Shown here: one piece after another, positions 50,173-58,530 of the stretch
Layout of the letters: each line of letters begins with the position of its first letter
How positions within the stretch are numbered: position 1 is the stretch's first letter
Origin: an uncultured Oscillospiraceae bacterium
GTDB lineage: Bacteria; Bacillota; Clostridia; Oscillospirales; Oscillospiraceae
Direction of reading: 5' to 3'
DNA: 64,000 nt
Assembly: GCA_910588105.1 (NCBI GenBank)
Contig: CAJUQD010000001.1
Location: 36,054-100,053 of the forward strand
Position numbers and translations under genes: made by a program
Notes under the pieces: generated by a model
Told to the model about the DNA's origin: nothing
What the model saw: only the letters and a program-made list of their open reading frames with translations
The model's database searches: none

Positions 50173-51483
50173 TTATTTGAGGAGCTTGCCCATCTCCTCC
50201 ACACACTGCTCATAGGAAAAGGCTTCGTTGACATCCTGGGTCAGGAAGCCGTTCACCGCGTCGATCTTGGACATGGCGAAGTCCAGCTTGCGGTTGCTCC
50301 CCGGCTTATAGGCCCCAATGGCCACCAGGTCGGCGTTCTTCTCATACACGCTCATAATATCCCTTATGCGGGAGGCCAGCTGGCGGTGTTCCGGCGGGAC
50401 GATCTCCACCATCAGGCGGGAGATGCTGGCGGACACGTCGATGGCGGGGTAGTGGTTGGAGTTTGCCAGCTGGCGGGAGAGGACGATGTGCCCGTCCAGA
50501 ATGCCGCGCACCGTGTCCGCGATGGGTTCGTTGGTGTCGTCGCCCTCCACCAGCACCGTATATACCCCCGTGATGGAGCCCCGGCTGAAATTGCCGCTGC
50601 GCTCCAGCAGCTTGGGCATCTCGGCGTACATGGAGGGGGTGTAGCCCCGGGCCACCGGCGGCTCGCCGATGGCAAGGCCGATCTCCCGCTGGGCCATGGC
50701 GAAACGGGTGAGGGAGTCCATCATCAACAGCACGTCGTAGCCCTGGTCCCGGAAATATTCCGCGATGCCGGTGGCCACGCTGGGGCACTTCATGCGCAGC
50801 ATGGCGGGCTGGTCGGAGGTGGCCACCACCAGGATGGAGCGCTTCATCCCCTCGGGGCCCAGGTCTTTCTCCACAAATTCCAAAACCTCGCGGCCCCGTT
50901 CGCCCACCAGGGCGATGACGTTGATATCGGCGGTGACGTTCTTGGCGATCATGCCCATCAGGGTGGATTTGCCCACGCCGGAACCGGCGAATATGCCGAT
51001 ACGCTGGCCCTTGCCGATGGTGATGAGCCCGTCGATGGCCTTCACGCCGAACTGGATACGCTCCCGGATAGGGGGGCGCTGGAGGGGATTTATGTAATTG
51101 CCGCCCACACAGTAGGGGGTGCCCCCCTCAAAGGGGCCCTTGCCGTCGATGGGCTGGCCCAGGGCGTTGATGATGCGCCCCCGGAGGAACTCGCCCACCT
51201 GCAAGGTGAGCTGCGCGCCGGTATTGCGCACGAAATTGCCCGCCGAGATGCCGCTCATATCGGAATAGGGCATAAGCAGGATGTGGTCGTTCTTGAAGCC
51301 CACCACCTCGGCGGTGACCTGCCCGCCCGAGTCGCCGTTGTAGATGCGGCAGATGTCGCCCACGGCGGCCCGGCCGCCGCTGGCCTCGATGGACATGCCC
51401 ACAATATTCTCGATTTTCCCCGTCAGGCTGTAGGGCTCCGCGTTATAGACCTGACGGGTCATTTGTTGAAATACGGAAGGCAT
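50173..51483 (-). CDS. fliI: Flagellar export ATPase FliI
   Basis: A 436-residue F1-beta-like ATPase: Walker A GIFAGSGVGKSTLMGMI, Walker B LLMMDSLTRFAMAQREIG, catalytic region ALVGERGREVLEF and GSITGVYTVLVEGDD. It powers and gates export at the cytoplasmic face. It follows fliH by 70 nt. Confidence 0.97.
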   Translation of the reverse strand: MPSVFQQMTRQVYNAEPYSLTGKIENIVGMSIEASGGRAAVGDICRIYNGDSGGQVTAEVVGFKNDHILLMPYSDMSGISAGNFVRNTGAQLTLQVGEFLRGRIINALGQPIDGKGPFEGGTPYCVGGNYINPLQRPPIRERIQFGVKAIDGLITIGKGQRIGIFAGSGVGKSTLMGMIAKNVTADINVIALVGERGREVLEFVEKDLGPEGMKRSILVVATSDQPAMLRMKCPSVATGIAEYFRDQGYDVLLMMDSLTRFAMAQREIGLAIGEPPVARGYTPSMYAEMPKLLERSGNFSRGSITGVYTVLVEGDDTNEPIADTVRGILDGHIVLSRQLANSNHYPAIDVSASISRLMVEIVPPEHRQLASRIRDIMSVYEKNADLVAIGAYKPGSNRKLDFAMSKIDAVNGFLTQDVNEAFSYEQCVEEMGKLLK

Positions 51484-51553
51484 ATCTTCACCCCACCGGC
51501 CTGTGCCTCACGGCCCCGTTCCCGGCCTGGGAGAAAGGGGGCCTTGCGATATA

Positions 51554-52420
51554 TCAGTGAAACAGGTTCATCCCCGACGCGCTGTTGGCGGTGTCCATGA
51601 GGATGGTCCGCAGGTTGTTGAGCTGGGTGGCCGCGCTGGCGTCCACGATCTCGTCCGGCATTTCGATGATACAGGTGCCCGACTCGTCGTCGGACATGGG
51701 GATGAGCCGCACCCGGTCCGACAGGGCGCTGAGCGCGGCGGACAAGGAAGCGGGGATCTGGGTGAGCCGCTTGGCGTCGCACTCGGATATGTATATGTGC
51801 ACCCATTCCTTTTTCTTCCGCTTGTCGATGGCGGTCTGGATCATCCGGCTGATGACGTCGCCGCTGCTCTTCAGGCTGACGCACACCACCTTCTCCGCCA
51901 CCGCCAGGGCCAGGTCCCGCAGGTCGTCCACGCTCTGGTCCATCTGCCGGTCCAGGGCCACCCCCGCCTGCTCCATAAAGCGGTGGACCTCCTCCTCCAG
52001 CCGCCGGGCCTGCTCCTCCCGGAGCTGCCTAGACTCCTGGGACGCCTCGGCCATCCCCTGGACATAGCCCTCCTGGCGTCCGTCCTCCCGGGCCTTGGCA
52101 AAAACCTCCTCCGCCTCGCGCCGGGCGTCCTCCCGGGCCCTGGCCATCAGCTCCTCGGCCTCGCGCCGGGCGTCGGCCAGGATCACCTCGGCCTGGAGCT
52201 GGGCGAAGCTCACCGGGTTCTCTTCCGGCTCCGGCTCCGCTGCAACCTCCGGCTCCGGGTCGGCCACCCTCACATCCAGTCCCCCCGCCTCCTCCGGCGG
52301 GCTGTCCTCCGGGGCGGGCGGCGCCTCCTCGGGCTCCGGCTCCACCACCAGCTCCGCCGCGTCGGGGAACTGGTAGGGCTCGGCCTTCGCCCTGGAAAAG
52401 GCTTTGAATATATTAGGCAA
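51554..52420 (-). CDS. fliH: Flagellar export regulator FliH
   Basis: A 288-residue protein with an acidic/Pro-rich N-terminus, a long coiled coil (DARREAEELMARAREDARRE, containing Ala/Glu repeats) and a C-terminal V-ATPase-E-like domain (DLALAVAEKVVCVSLKSSGD). FliH binds FliI and docks it on FliN-type switch proteins. It overlaps fliG by 8 nt. Confidence 0.92.
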   Translation of the reverse strand: MPNIFKAFSRAKAEPYQFPDAAELVVEPEPEEAPPAPEDSPPEEAGGLDVRVADPEPEVAAEPEPEENPVSFAQLQAEVILADARREAEELMARAREDARREAEEVFAKAREDGRQEGYVQGMAEASQESRQLREEQARRLEEEVHRFMEQAGVALDRQMDQSVDDLRDLALAVAEKVVCVSLKSSGDVISRMIQTAIDKRKKKEWVHIYISECDAKRLTQIPASLSAALSALSDRVRLIPMSDDESGTCIIEMPDEIVDASAATQLNNLRTILMDTANSASGMNLFH

Positions 52421-53498
52421 TGATATCGTCCTTTCCGCCCTTCGCTATGATGATCTCGTTTTTCTCCTCCAGGTCGCGGATGATATCCACAATGCGCTGC
52501 TGGGCGTCCTCCACGTCCTTCAGCTTGACGTTGGTTGTAATCTCCAGGTCGTCCCGGATGTTCTGGGCCATACGGGTGGACATGTTGCTGAGCAGCTTCT
52601 TGGAGACCTCCTCGTTCGCGGTCTTGAGGGCCAGCACCAGATCCCGCGGGTCGCAGTCCCGGACAAAGCGCTGGACGGAGCGGTCGTCCATGGTGATAAT
52701 ATCCTCGAACACGAACATCCGCTTGCGGATCTCGTCGGCCAGCTCCTGGTCATAGGCGGACAGGCCGTCGAAGATGTTTTTCTCGCTGGCGCGGTCGATG
52801 TTGTTCATCACGTCGGCCACGTAGTCGATGCCGCCCACCTTGACGTTGGCGTTGGTGACGATGTTGGAGAACTTCTTGCGCATTTCCGCCTCGATGATCT
52901 TGACGGCCACGGGGGACACGCTCTCGATCTTGGCCATGCTCTCCACCACCTGGATCTGGCGTTTCTCGTCCAGCTGGGAGATGACGCCGGCGGCCTTGTC
53001 CGGCTCCACATAGGACAGCACCAGCGCGATGGTCTGGGGCCGCTCGTTTTGCAGCGCGGAGTACAGCGACTTGTCGTCCGCCTTCTCCATGAAGGAGAAG
53101 TTGCGGTTTTGCAGGGATTTTGTGACCTTGCCCAGCAGCTCGTCCGCCGTCTGGGGCCCGTATGCCTTTTCCAGCACCGTGCGGGCGTACTCCAGGCCGC
53201 CCTCGGTCACCGCCCGGTTGGTGCGGCACAGCTGGTAGAACTCATATAAAATTTCCTCGGTCTGCTCCGACCCCAGGAAGCCCATTTTCGCGACCTCCAG
53301 GGTGAGCTGCTCCACGTCATCCGGCTCCATATGCTTGTAGAGGGCGGACGCCCGCTCCACGCCCAGGGCGATGATGACGGTGGCGGCCCGCTGCGCGCCG
53401 GTGAGGGGGACCTCGTTGGCAATCTTCTTCCGGCCCGCGGGGGCCTTGGGCTCCGCGGGTGCGGCGGTCTTCTGTTCCGCCACGGCGGCGTCAGCCAT
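52413..53498 (-). CDS. fliG: Motor switch protein FliG
   Basis: A 361-residue rotor protein. Middle-domain signature ERPQTIALVLSYVEPDKAA (family EHPQ) and a C-terminal torque domain with charged residues (IITMDDRSVQRFVRDCDPRD). An extra 30-residue Ala/Lys-rich N-terminal leader precedes the core. ATG 53498 is chosen because AAGGAGG is about 9 nt upstream; an ATG 9 nt earlier abuts it. It overlaps fliF by 8 nt. Confidence 0.96.
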   Translation of the reverse strand: MADAAVAEQKTAAPAEPKAPAGRKKIANEVPLTGAQRAATVIIALGVERASALYKHMEPDDVEQLTLEVAKMGFLGSEQTEEILYEFYQLCRTNRAVTEGGLEYARTVLEKAYGPQTADELLGKVTKSLQNRNFSFMEKADDKSLYSALQNERPQTIALVLSYVEPDKAAGVISQLDEKRQIQVVESMAKIESVSPVAVKIIEAEMRKKFSNIVTNANVKVGGIDYVADVMNNIDRASEKNIFDGLSAYDQELADEIRKRMFVFEDIITMDDRSVQRFVRDCDPRDLVLALKTANEEVSKKLLSNMSTRMAQNIRDDLEITTNVKLKDVEDAQQRIVDIIRDLEEKNEIIIAKGGKDDIIA

Positions 53499-55173
53499 TG
53501 TCTCCATCCTCCTTCAGCCAGCTCTTGATCAGCAGCGCCGCGACCTCCATATTCTCGTCCACATAGTCCCGGATGCTCTGGCGCAGCTCCATGCTCCGTT
53601 CCGTATGCAGGTCCATCACGTCGGCCCCCACAGGCTCGCCGTTCTCGTCCACCTGCACGCCGTCCTCCGTCTGCTGGGGCATTGCCACCGCCAGCAGCTC
53701 CTCCACGGCCCGCTGCTCCGCCTCCTGCTTCTTGCGCTTCTTGCTGCGCAGCAGCAGGATGATGGTCAGCACGATGGCGAACACCAGCAGGCCGGCGCCC
53801 GCGGCGATGACCACCCACAGCGGGATGCCCAGGGCCTCCCAGCCGGAGGGCTCGGGCTCGGGTACAGGCCTCTCGTAGTACTCCTCGTGGAGGACGGAAA
53901 TGTACCGGGACAGGTACTCCGCCTCGGTCATGCCATCCTCCATCTCCAGAGGCGCCACGATACCGCAGGCCTTGGCCACCGTATCTCGTATTCCATCCAC
54001 GTTGGCGTTGGGGGCGGTGCGGGCGTTGACGCTCACCGCCACGCTCACGTTCTTGATGGTGCCCGCGGTGATCACCATCTGGGTCTGGGTCTTGGAATTG
54101 TCGTACTCGGTCTCATGCCGCTCCTCCAGGATGCCCTGGAGCTCCGCCGCCGCATCCCCCGGCTCCACATAGGTGGGCAGCTCGGCATTGGACGGGGTGC
54201 CCACCACGCCGCCCACGGCGGCCTCGTCGGGCGTGAGGAACTGATAGAAATACACCTGCTTGCCGACAATGCCCCTGCCGTTGGTGTCGCCCTCCTCGGC
54301 GAACTTGGGCAGGGTGACCTTGTAGTCGTTGATGGTCTTGTCGCCCAGCTCCACCTCCACGTTGACCCCGGCGGTGATGTTTTCCTTCCCGTAGATGGGG
54401 GCCAGGAGCTCAACGATGGAGTCCTCCATCTGTTTCTTGATCTGCCGCTCCAGCTGGAGCTTCAACGCCGAGCTGGCCGCCGCGCTGGTGCCCGTGCCGC
54501 CCATGCCGGAGTAGTCGTTGCCCTCGGTGTCCTCAATACTGACGGCCTCCACCTTCAGTTCCGCCACGCTGTATGCCACATAGTTGCGGATGGCGTTGGC
54601 CTGTCCGTCGGTGAGGGTCTTACCGCTCTGCATGGTGAGCATCACGGCGGCGGACGCCTCCACCACGTTGCCGCTGTCCAGCACATACCCCCGGTCTTCA
54701 CCCATATTGATGTTGACCGTGGCGGCGCGCACACCGGGGAACTGGCAGATGGTCCGCTCCATCCTGCTTTGCAGGTCGGTCACCTTCGCCTGCTTCCGAT
54801 CCGCCTGGGTGGACAGGGCGCTGACCTGTTCAAAGTAGCCTGTGGGGGCGGCGTTGGCCTGGGAGTACTGCTCCACCAGCAGCCGGGCTTTCAGGCTGGA
54901 CACCTGCCCCTCCGGCACAAGTATTGTGCTTCCTGAACCCTCCACCCGGTAGTTGGTGATTCCCTGGCCCTGGAGCCATGTGAGCACCGCCCCGGCCTCC
55001 TCACTGGTCGCGCCCGCGATCAGGGGGGCGTAGGGCCTGGTATTCAGGAAAATGACGATGCCGATGGCCAAGGCGGCCACCGTGACACCGATAATAATCC
55101 ATATTTTTTTGGATATCTTCCCCAGGGCTGTCTTTGCCTTTTCAAAATAGCCCTGCAGCTTTTCCTTGTTCAA
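53491..55173 (-). CDS. fliF: MS-ring protein FliF
   Basis: A 560-residue ring protein with two membrane segments (IWIIIGVTVAALAIGIVIFL near 25-45; WVVIAAGAGLLVFAIVLTII near 455-475), ring-building motifs (FPGVRAATVNINMGEDRG, APIYGKENITAGVNVEVELG) and a C-terminal tail that binds FliG. It is the base on which the flagellum assembles. Confidence 0.96.
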   Translation of the reverse strand: MNKEKLQGYFEKAKTALGKISKKIWIIIGVTVAALAIGIVIFLNTRPYAPLIAGATSEEAGAVLTWLQGQGITNYRVEGSGSTILVPEGQVSSLKARLLVEQYSQANAAPTGYFEQVSALSTQADRKQAKVTDLQSRMERTICQFPGVRAATVNINMGEDRGYVLDSGNVVEASAAVMLTMQSGKTLTDGQANAIRNYVAYSVAELKVEAVSIEDTEGNDYSGMGGTGTSAAASSALKLQLERQIKKQMEDSIVELLAPIYGKENITAGVNVEVELGDKTINDYKVTLPKFAEEGDTNGRGIVGKQVYFYQFLTPDEAAVGGVVGTPSNAELPTYVEPGDAAAELQGILEERHETEYDNSKTQTQMVITAGTIKNVSVAVSVNARTAPNANVDGIRDTVAKACGIVAPLEMEDGMTEAEYLSRYISVLHEEYYERPVPEPEPSGWEALGIPLWVVIAAGAGLLVFAIVLTIILLLRSKKRKKQEAEQRAVEELLAVAMPQQTEDGVQVDENGEPVGADVMDLHTERSMELRQSIRDYVDENMEVAALLIKSWLKEDGDNG

Positions 55174-55215
55174 GCCCTATCAACTCCGCTCTCCGCGTTC
55201 TTTCCCTTGCAGGTT

Positions 55216-55575
55216 TTAGACGCTCATGTTTTTCAGTTCGTTATAAGCGTCCAGCGCCTTGTTGCGCATCTGGATCAGCAGATCCACCGCGATCTCGTTT
55301 TTATAGGCGGCAATGCCCAGCTGCACAGGGTTCTCCAACTGGCCGGTGGCCAGCAAATACTGGGCCTGGGTGAACTCGGCGTCGGTATCCTTCACGTTCT
55401 GGATGAGCCCGGTAAACAGCGACCCAAAGGCGCTGTCCTTCACCTGGCCCAATTCGGTGGCCTTCTCCTCCTGCCCGGGCCGGACGGGGGGGGTAATTGC
55501 CTGGATGGTATTGGTAATGCCCGTAATGCCCGCGGGGGGGGCAATGTTTGGGATGCCGTCAATCATGGCGCTCAT
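55216..55575 (-). CDS. fliE: Rod-MS ring junction protein FliE
   Basis: A 119-residue protein. C-terminal core YLLATGQLENPVQLGIAAYK and AVDLLIQMRNKALDAYNELK is typical; the N-terminal 45 residues are Pro/Ile-rich. FliE joins the MS ring to the rod and is the first exported subunit. Confidence 0.94.
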   Translation of the reverse strand: MSAMIDGIPNIAPPAGITGITNTIQAITPPVRPGQEEKATELGQVKDSAFGSLFTGLIQNVKDTDAEFTQAQYLLATGQLENPVQLGIAAYKNEIAVDLLIQMRNKALDAYNELKNMSV

Positions 55576-55615
55576 GGCAGTTCCTCTCCTTTATACAATA
55601 ATGGAAGCCGCGCCC

Positions 55616-56083
55616 TTACCGGCCGACCTCCAGCCCGCTGGAAATCACAGATTTCAGCGTGTTGAACGCGGTGACGTCGGAGGCGAAGGCCCGGGTGGCC
55701 GCCATAGCGTCCGCCATTTCCTTCACCATGTCCACGTTGGGGAGTTCCAGGTATCCGTCCTCATCCGCATCGGGATGGGTGGGATCATAGACGATTTTCA
55801 TGGGGGACTCATCCTCCACAATCTCGGTCACCCGCACGCCGCCGGCGGTGGGGCTGACATCCTTGTTGGACACCGCGCCGCTCATGGCGCGGGCCATGGC
55901 GTCCCGGAAGGTATCCCGACCGCTCACCGCCTCGAATACCACCATCTTCCGGCGGTAGGCGCCCTCGCCGTTCTCCACCCGCGTGGTCTGGGAGTTGGTC
56001 ACGTTCTCCGCCACAATATCCAGCCGCAGCTGCTGAGCGGTGAGGCCGGAACCAATGATGTTGATAGAATTCATGAAGCCCAT
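55616..56083 (-). CDS. flgC: Flagellar rod protein FlgC
   Basis: A 155-residue proximal rod protein: INIIGSGLTAQQLRLDIVAE, NVTNSQTTRVENGEGAYRRK and the C-terminal DMVKEMADAMAATRAFASDV. It follows flgB by 61 nt. Confidence 0.96.
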   Translation of the reverse strand: MGFMNSINIIGSGLTAQQLRLDIVAENVTNSQTTRVENGEGAYRRKMVVFEAVSGRDTFRDAMARAMSGAVSNKDVSPTAGGVRVTEIVEDESPMKIVYDPTHPDADEDGYLELPNVDMVKEMADAMAATRAFASDVTAFNTLKSVISSGLEVGR

Positions 56084-56144
56084 AGTTATATACCCCCTAT
56101 GTATTGTCCTATCCGCCTGCGGCGTCCCGCGGCCCAGGCGTTTG

Positions 56145-56534
56145 TCACTGACCCTTGACGGCCATGCGCAAAATGGCGTAGTGCTTGTTGATGGCCTGGT
56201 AGACGTACTGCTGCTGGTATGCGTTGCGGATCAGCTCCACCATCTGCTCGGTGGTGTTCACTCCGTTGTCGTCCATGCGTGTCTGCTCCTGGGCCTCGAA
56301 CACGGTGACCTCCGGGTCCTCCAGGATGTCCCGCACCGACTCCTCCGCCTCCCCGGGACTGGCGGCGGCCCGTTCCAGCCTGCTTCGGATGCTCTCCTCA
56401 AAGGTGACAACCTTGGCCTTATAGTTGGGCGTCTCCGCATTGGCAATATTATCCAGGATCGCGGCCTGCTTTGTCCACAGGAAGCCTACAGATTTTTCTA
56501 GCAGCAAAGCGGAATTGCTCGTCAAAATATCCAT
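56145..56534 (-). CDS. flgB: Flagellar rod protein FlgB
   Basis: A 129-residue proximal rod protein: ALLLEKSVGFLWTKQAAILD, NIANAETPNYKAKVVTFEE and C-terminal NAYQQQYVYQAINKHYAILR. First gene of the fla/che operon. ATG 56534 is chosen because GGAGGG lies 8 nt upstream and it gives the typical MDIL start; upstream in-frame codons would add 33 unlike residues. Confidence 0.96.
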   Translation of the reverse strand: MDILTSNSALLLEKSVGFLWTKQAAILDNIANAETPNYKAKVVTFEESIRSRLERAAASPGEAEESVRDILEDPEVTVFEAQEQTRMDDNGVNTTEQMVELIRNAYQQQYVYQAINKHYAILRMAVKGQ

Positions 56535-56617
56535 ACCTGAACCCTCCATCGTGCGTGGCCACAGCCTGCCCACGGCACACATCATGAATACTATGAAACA
56601 GCGTTTCGGAACATGCG

Positions 56618-56641
56618 AAAAAACGGGGGCCACCCAGCCCG
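56618..56641 (-). promoter_or_regulatory. Terminator-like hairpin (possible attenuator) in the fla/che leader
   Basis: On the minus strand CCGGGCTGGGTGGCCCCCG is followed by TTTTTT (56623-56618). A 4-5 bp GC stem can form (GGGCT with GGCCC, or CGGG with CCCG). It lies about 84 nt before the flgB ATG, inside the leader. The stem is short, so this is a candidate only. Confidence 0.4.
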
Positions 56642-56762
56642 GTCAATCTCCGCCCACCCGCGGTTCCCGCTCTAACGCCCACAAGATCAATATGGGAACC
56701 AATACAGACAGCCCCTTCCACTGCAATGGACGCTTTTATACACCACAGCATAGCGGCAGTTA

Positions 56763-56791
56763 ATTATAGCATGGCACGAAAAAAAACGCAA
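56763..56791 (-). promoter_or_regulatory. Sigma-A promoter of the fla/che operon
   Basis: On the minus strand TTGCGT (56791-56786), 17-nt spacer, TATAAT (56768-56763). This gives a leader of about 220 nt before the flgB ATG at 56534. The rest of the 56535-57039 gap holds the leader, an AT-rich stretch (56760-56940) and the uxaA terminator; no other gene is seen in it. Confidence 0.8.
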
Positions 56792-56978
56792 CACATTTTT
56801 ACCTCTCCATCCATGGAAACCTACTGTCAAAACGTTAGTAAAATTTTTTATTTTTCCCTATTTCTCCACATTTTGTAAATTAATTCCATATGCTTAGAAC
56901 CCCCTCTACAACATATGGTATATATGCCTTCCCCTCCACAACCTATGCCCCTAGCGCTGCGGCGCTGCCCGCGAAAAT

Positions 56979-57020
56979 AAAAAGCCCGGCCTCCTTGCGA
57001 TAAGGAAGCCGGGCCTTTTT
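56979..57020. terminator. Terminator after uxaA (bidirectional)
   Basis: AAAAAGCCCGGC pairs with GCCGGGCCTTTTT-type sequence across an 18-nt region that itself holds CCTT/AAGG pairing. It lies 20 nt beyond the uxaA stop and upstream of the fla/che promoter. Confidence 0.88.
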
Positions 57021-57039
57021 AATTGCCATGTGCGCCGAC

Positions 57040-58518
57040 TTAAAGCACCACGCCGTCCTTGAAAATGGAAATCTCCCGGAAGCCCTGCTCCTCGGCGCGG
57101 GTGCGCTTCCCGCCGGCCACCTCCAGCACGAAGTCCAGCAGGCGGTCCCCGGCAGCATCCAGGCTCTCCCCCTGGGCCACGGTTCCGGCGTTAAAGTCGA
57201 TCCAGTTCCCCTTTTTCTCAAACAGGGGGGTGTTGGTGGAAATCTTCACCGTGGGGGCGGGGGCCCCGAAGGGCGTCCCTCGGCCTGTGGTGAACAGGAT
57301 CAGGTGAGCCCCCGCCGCCGTCAGGGCGGTGGCGGACACCAGGTCGTTGCCTGGGCCGGACAGCAGGTTGAGGCCCTTTTTTGTCACTGCCCCACCGTAG
57401 TCCAGCACGTCCACAATCTGGGCGCTGCCCCCCTTCTGTACGCAGCCGCAGGATTTGTCCTCCAGCGTGGTGATGCCCCCGGCCTTGTTGCCGGGGCTGG
57501 GGTTCTCGTACACCACCTGGTTGTGGGAGGTGAAGTAGCCCTTGAAGTCCTCAATCATCTTCACCGCCTTGCGGAACACCGCTTCGTCCCGGCACCGCTC
57601 GAAGAGGATGGACTCCGCGCCGAACATCTCGGGCACCTCGGTGAGCACCGTAGAGCCCCCCAGGGCGATAAGCCGGTCGGAGAACCGGCCTACGGTGGGG
57701 TTGGCGGTGATGCCGGACAGGCCGTCCGACCCGCCGCACTTCATGCCCACCACCAGCTCTGACGCGGGAATGTCCTCCCTTCGGAAACCGCCGGCATAAT
57801 CCGCCAGCTGGGCCAGCAGATCGGAGCCCGCTTTGATCTCGTCGGGGACCTCCTGGCAGACCAGGAACTTCACCCGCTTTTCGTCATAGGGCCCCAGCTC
57901 CGCCTTAAACTGCTCCTGGGTCAGATTCTCGCACCCCAACCCCAGCACCAGCACGCCCCCGGCGTTGGGATGGCGGGCCAGCGCGGCCAGCAGCCTGCGG
58001 GTCTGGGCGTGGTCGTCCCCCATCTGGCTGCATCCGAAGGGATGGGGGAAGGTGTAAAGCCCTTCCACCGTACCCTTGACCAAATGCTGGTTCTCCCTCG
58101 CCAGCCGCTGGGCAATGGAATTGACGCAACCCACGGTGGGGATAATCCACAGCTCGTTGCGGATGGCCGCCCGGCCATCCAGCCGCCGGTAGCCCCGGAA
58201 GGTGCGGGGCTTTACACTGGACAGCTCATAGGTTTTGTGGTCATAGCGGTATTCCCCACCCTCGGACAGCCCCGTGCGCACATTGTGGACGTGGACCCAG
58301 GCCCCGGGGGCGATATCCGCCTTAGCCGTGCCAATGGCGCAGCCGTACTTCATGACCGCTTCCCCGGCGGAGATGGGGGTCAGGGCAATTTTATGGCCCC
58401 GCTGGATATCCTCGGCAGCGGCAAACTCCAGTCCGTCCACGGACAGTCCCTCGCCCTGGGCCACGTCCTCTAGGGCCACCGCCACGTTATCCCGGGGGTG
58501 AAGGCGGATGACTTTCAT
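57040..58518 (-). CDS. uxaA: Altronate dehydratase UxaA
   Basis: A 492-residue enzyme converting altronate to 2-keto-3-deoxygluconate. N-terminal SAF domain (about 1-100, DNVAVALEDVAQGEG) and a C-terminal UxaA domain (HPFGCSQMGDDHAQTRR, VGMKCGGSDGLSGITANPTV, GCVQKGG). Last gene of uxaC-MFS-uxaB-uxaA, 12 nt after uxaB. Confidence 0.95.
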   Translation of the reverse strand: MKVIRLHPRDNVAVALEDVAQGEGLSVDGLEFAAAEDIQRGHKIALTPISAGEAVMKYGCAIGTAKADIAPGAWVHVHNVRTGLSEGGEYRYDHKTYELSSVKPRTFRGYRRLDGRAAIRNELWIIPTVGCVNSIAQRLARENQHLVKGTVEGLYTFPHPFGCSQMGDDHAQTRRLLAALARHPNAGGVLVLGLGCENLTQEQFKAELGPYDEKRVKFLVCQEVPDEIKAGSDLLAQLADYAGGFRREDIPASELVVGMKCGGSDGLSGITANPTVGRFSDRLIALGGSTVLTEVPEMFGAESILFERCRDEAVFRKAVKMIEDFKGYFTSHNQVVYENPSPGNKAGGITTLEDKSCGCVQKGGSAQIVDVLDYGGAVTKKGLNLLSGPGNDLVSATALTAAGAHLILFTTGRGTPFGAPAPTVKISTNTPLFEKKGNWIDFNAGTVAQGESLDAAGDRLLDFVLEVAGGKRTRAEEQGFREISIFKDGVVL

Positions 58519-58530
58519 CTCCGTTCCCCC

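Noticed and set aside
56535..56756. c-di-GMP riboswitch in the fla/che leader
   Set aside because: The leader does not show the conserved GEMM core sequences; only a simple hairpin with a T-tract is supported.
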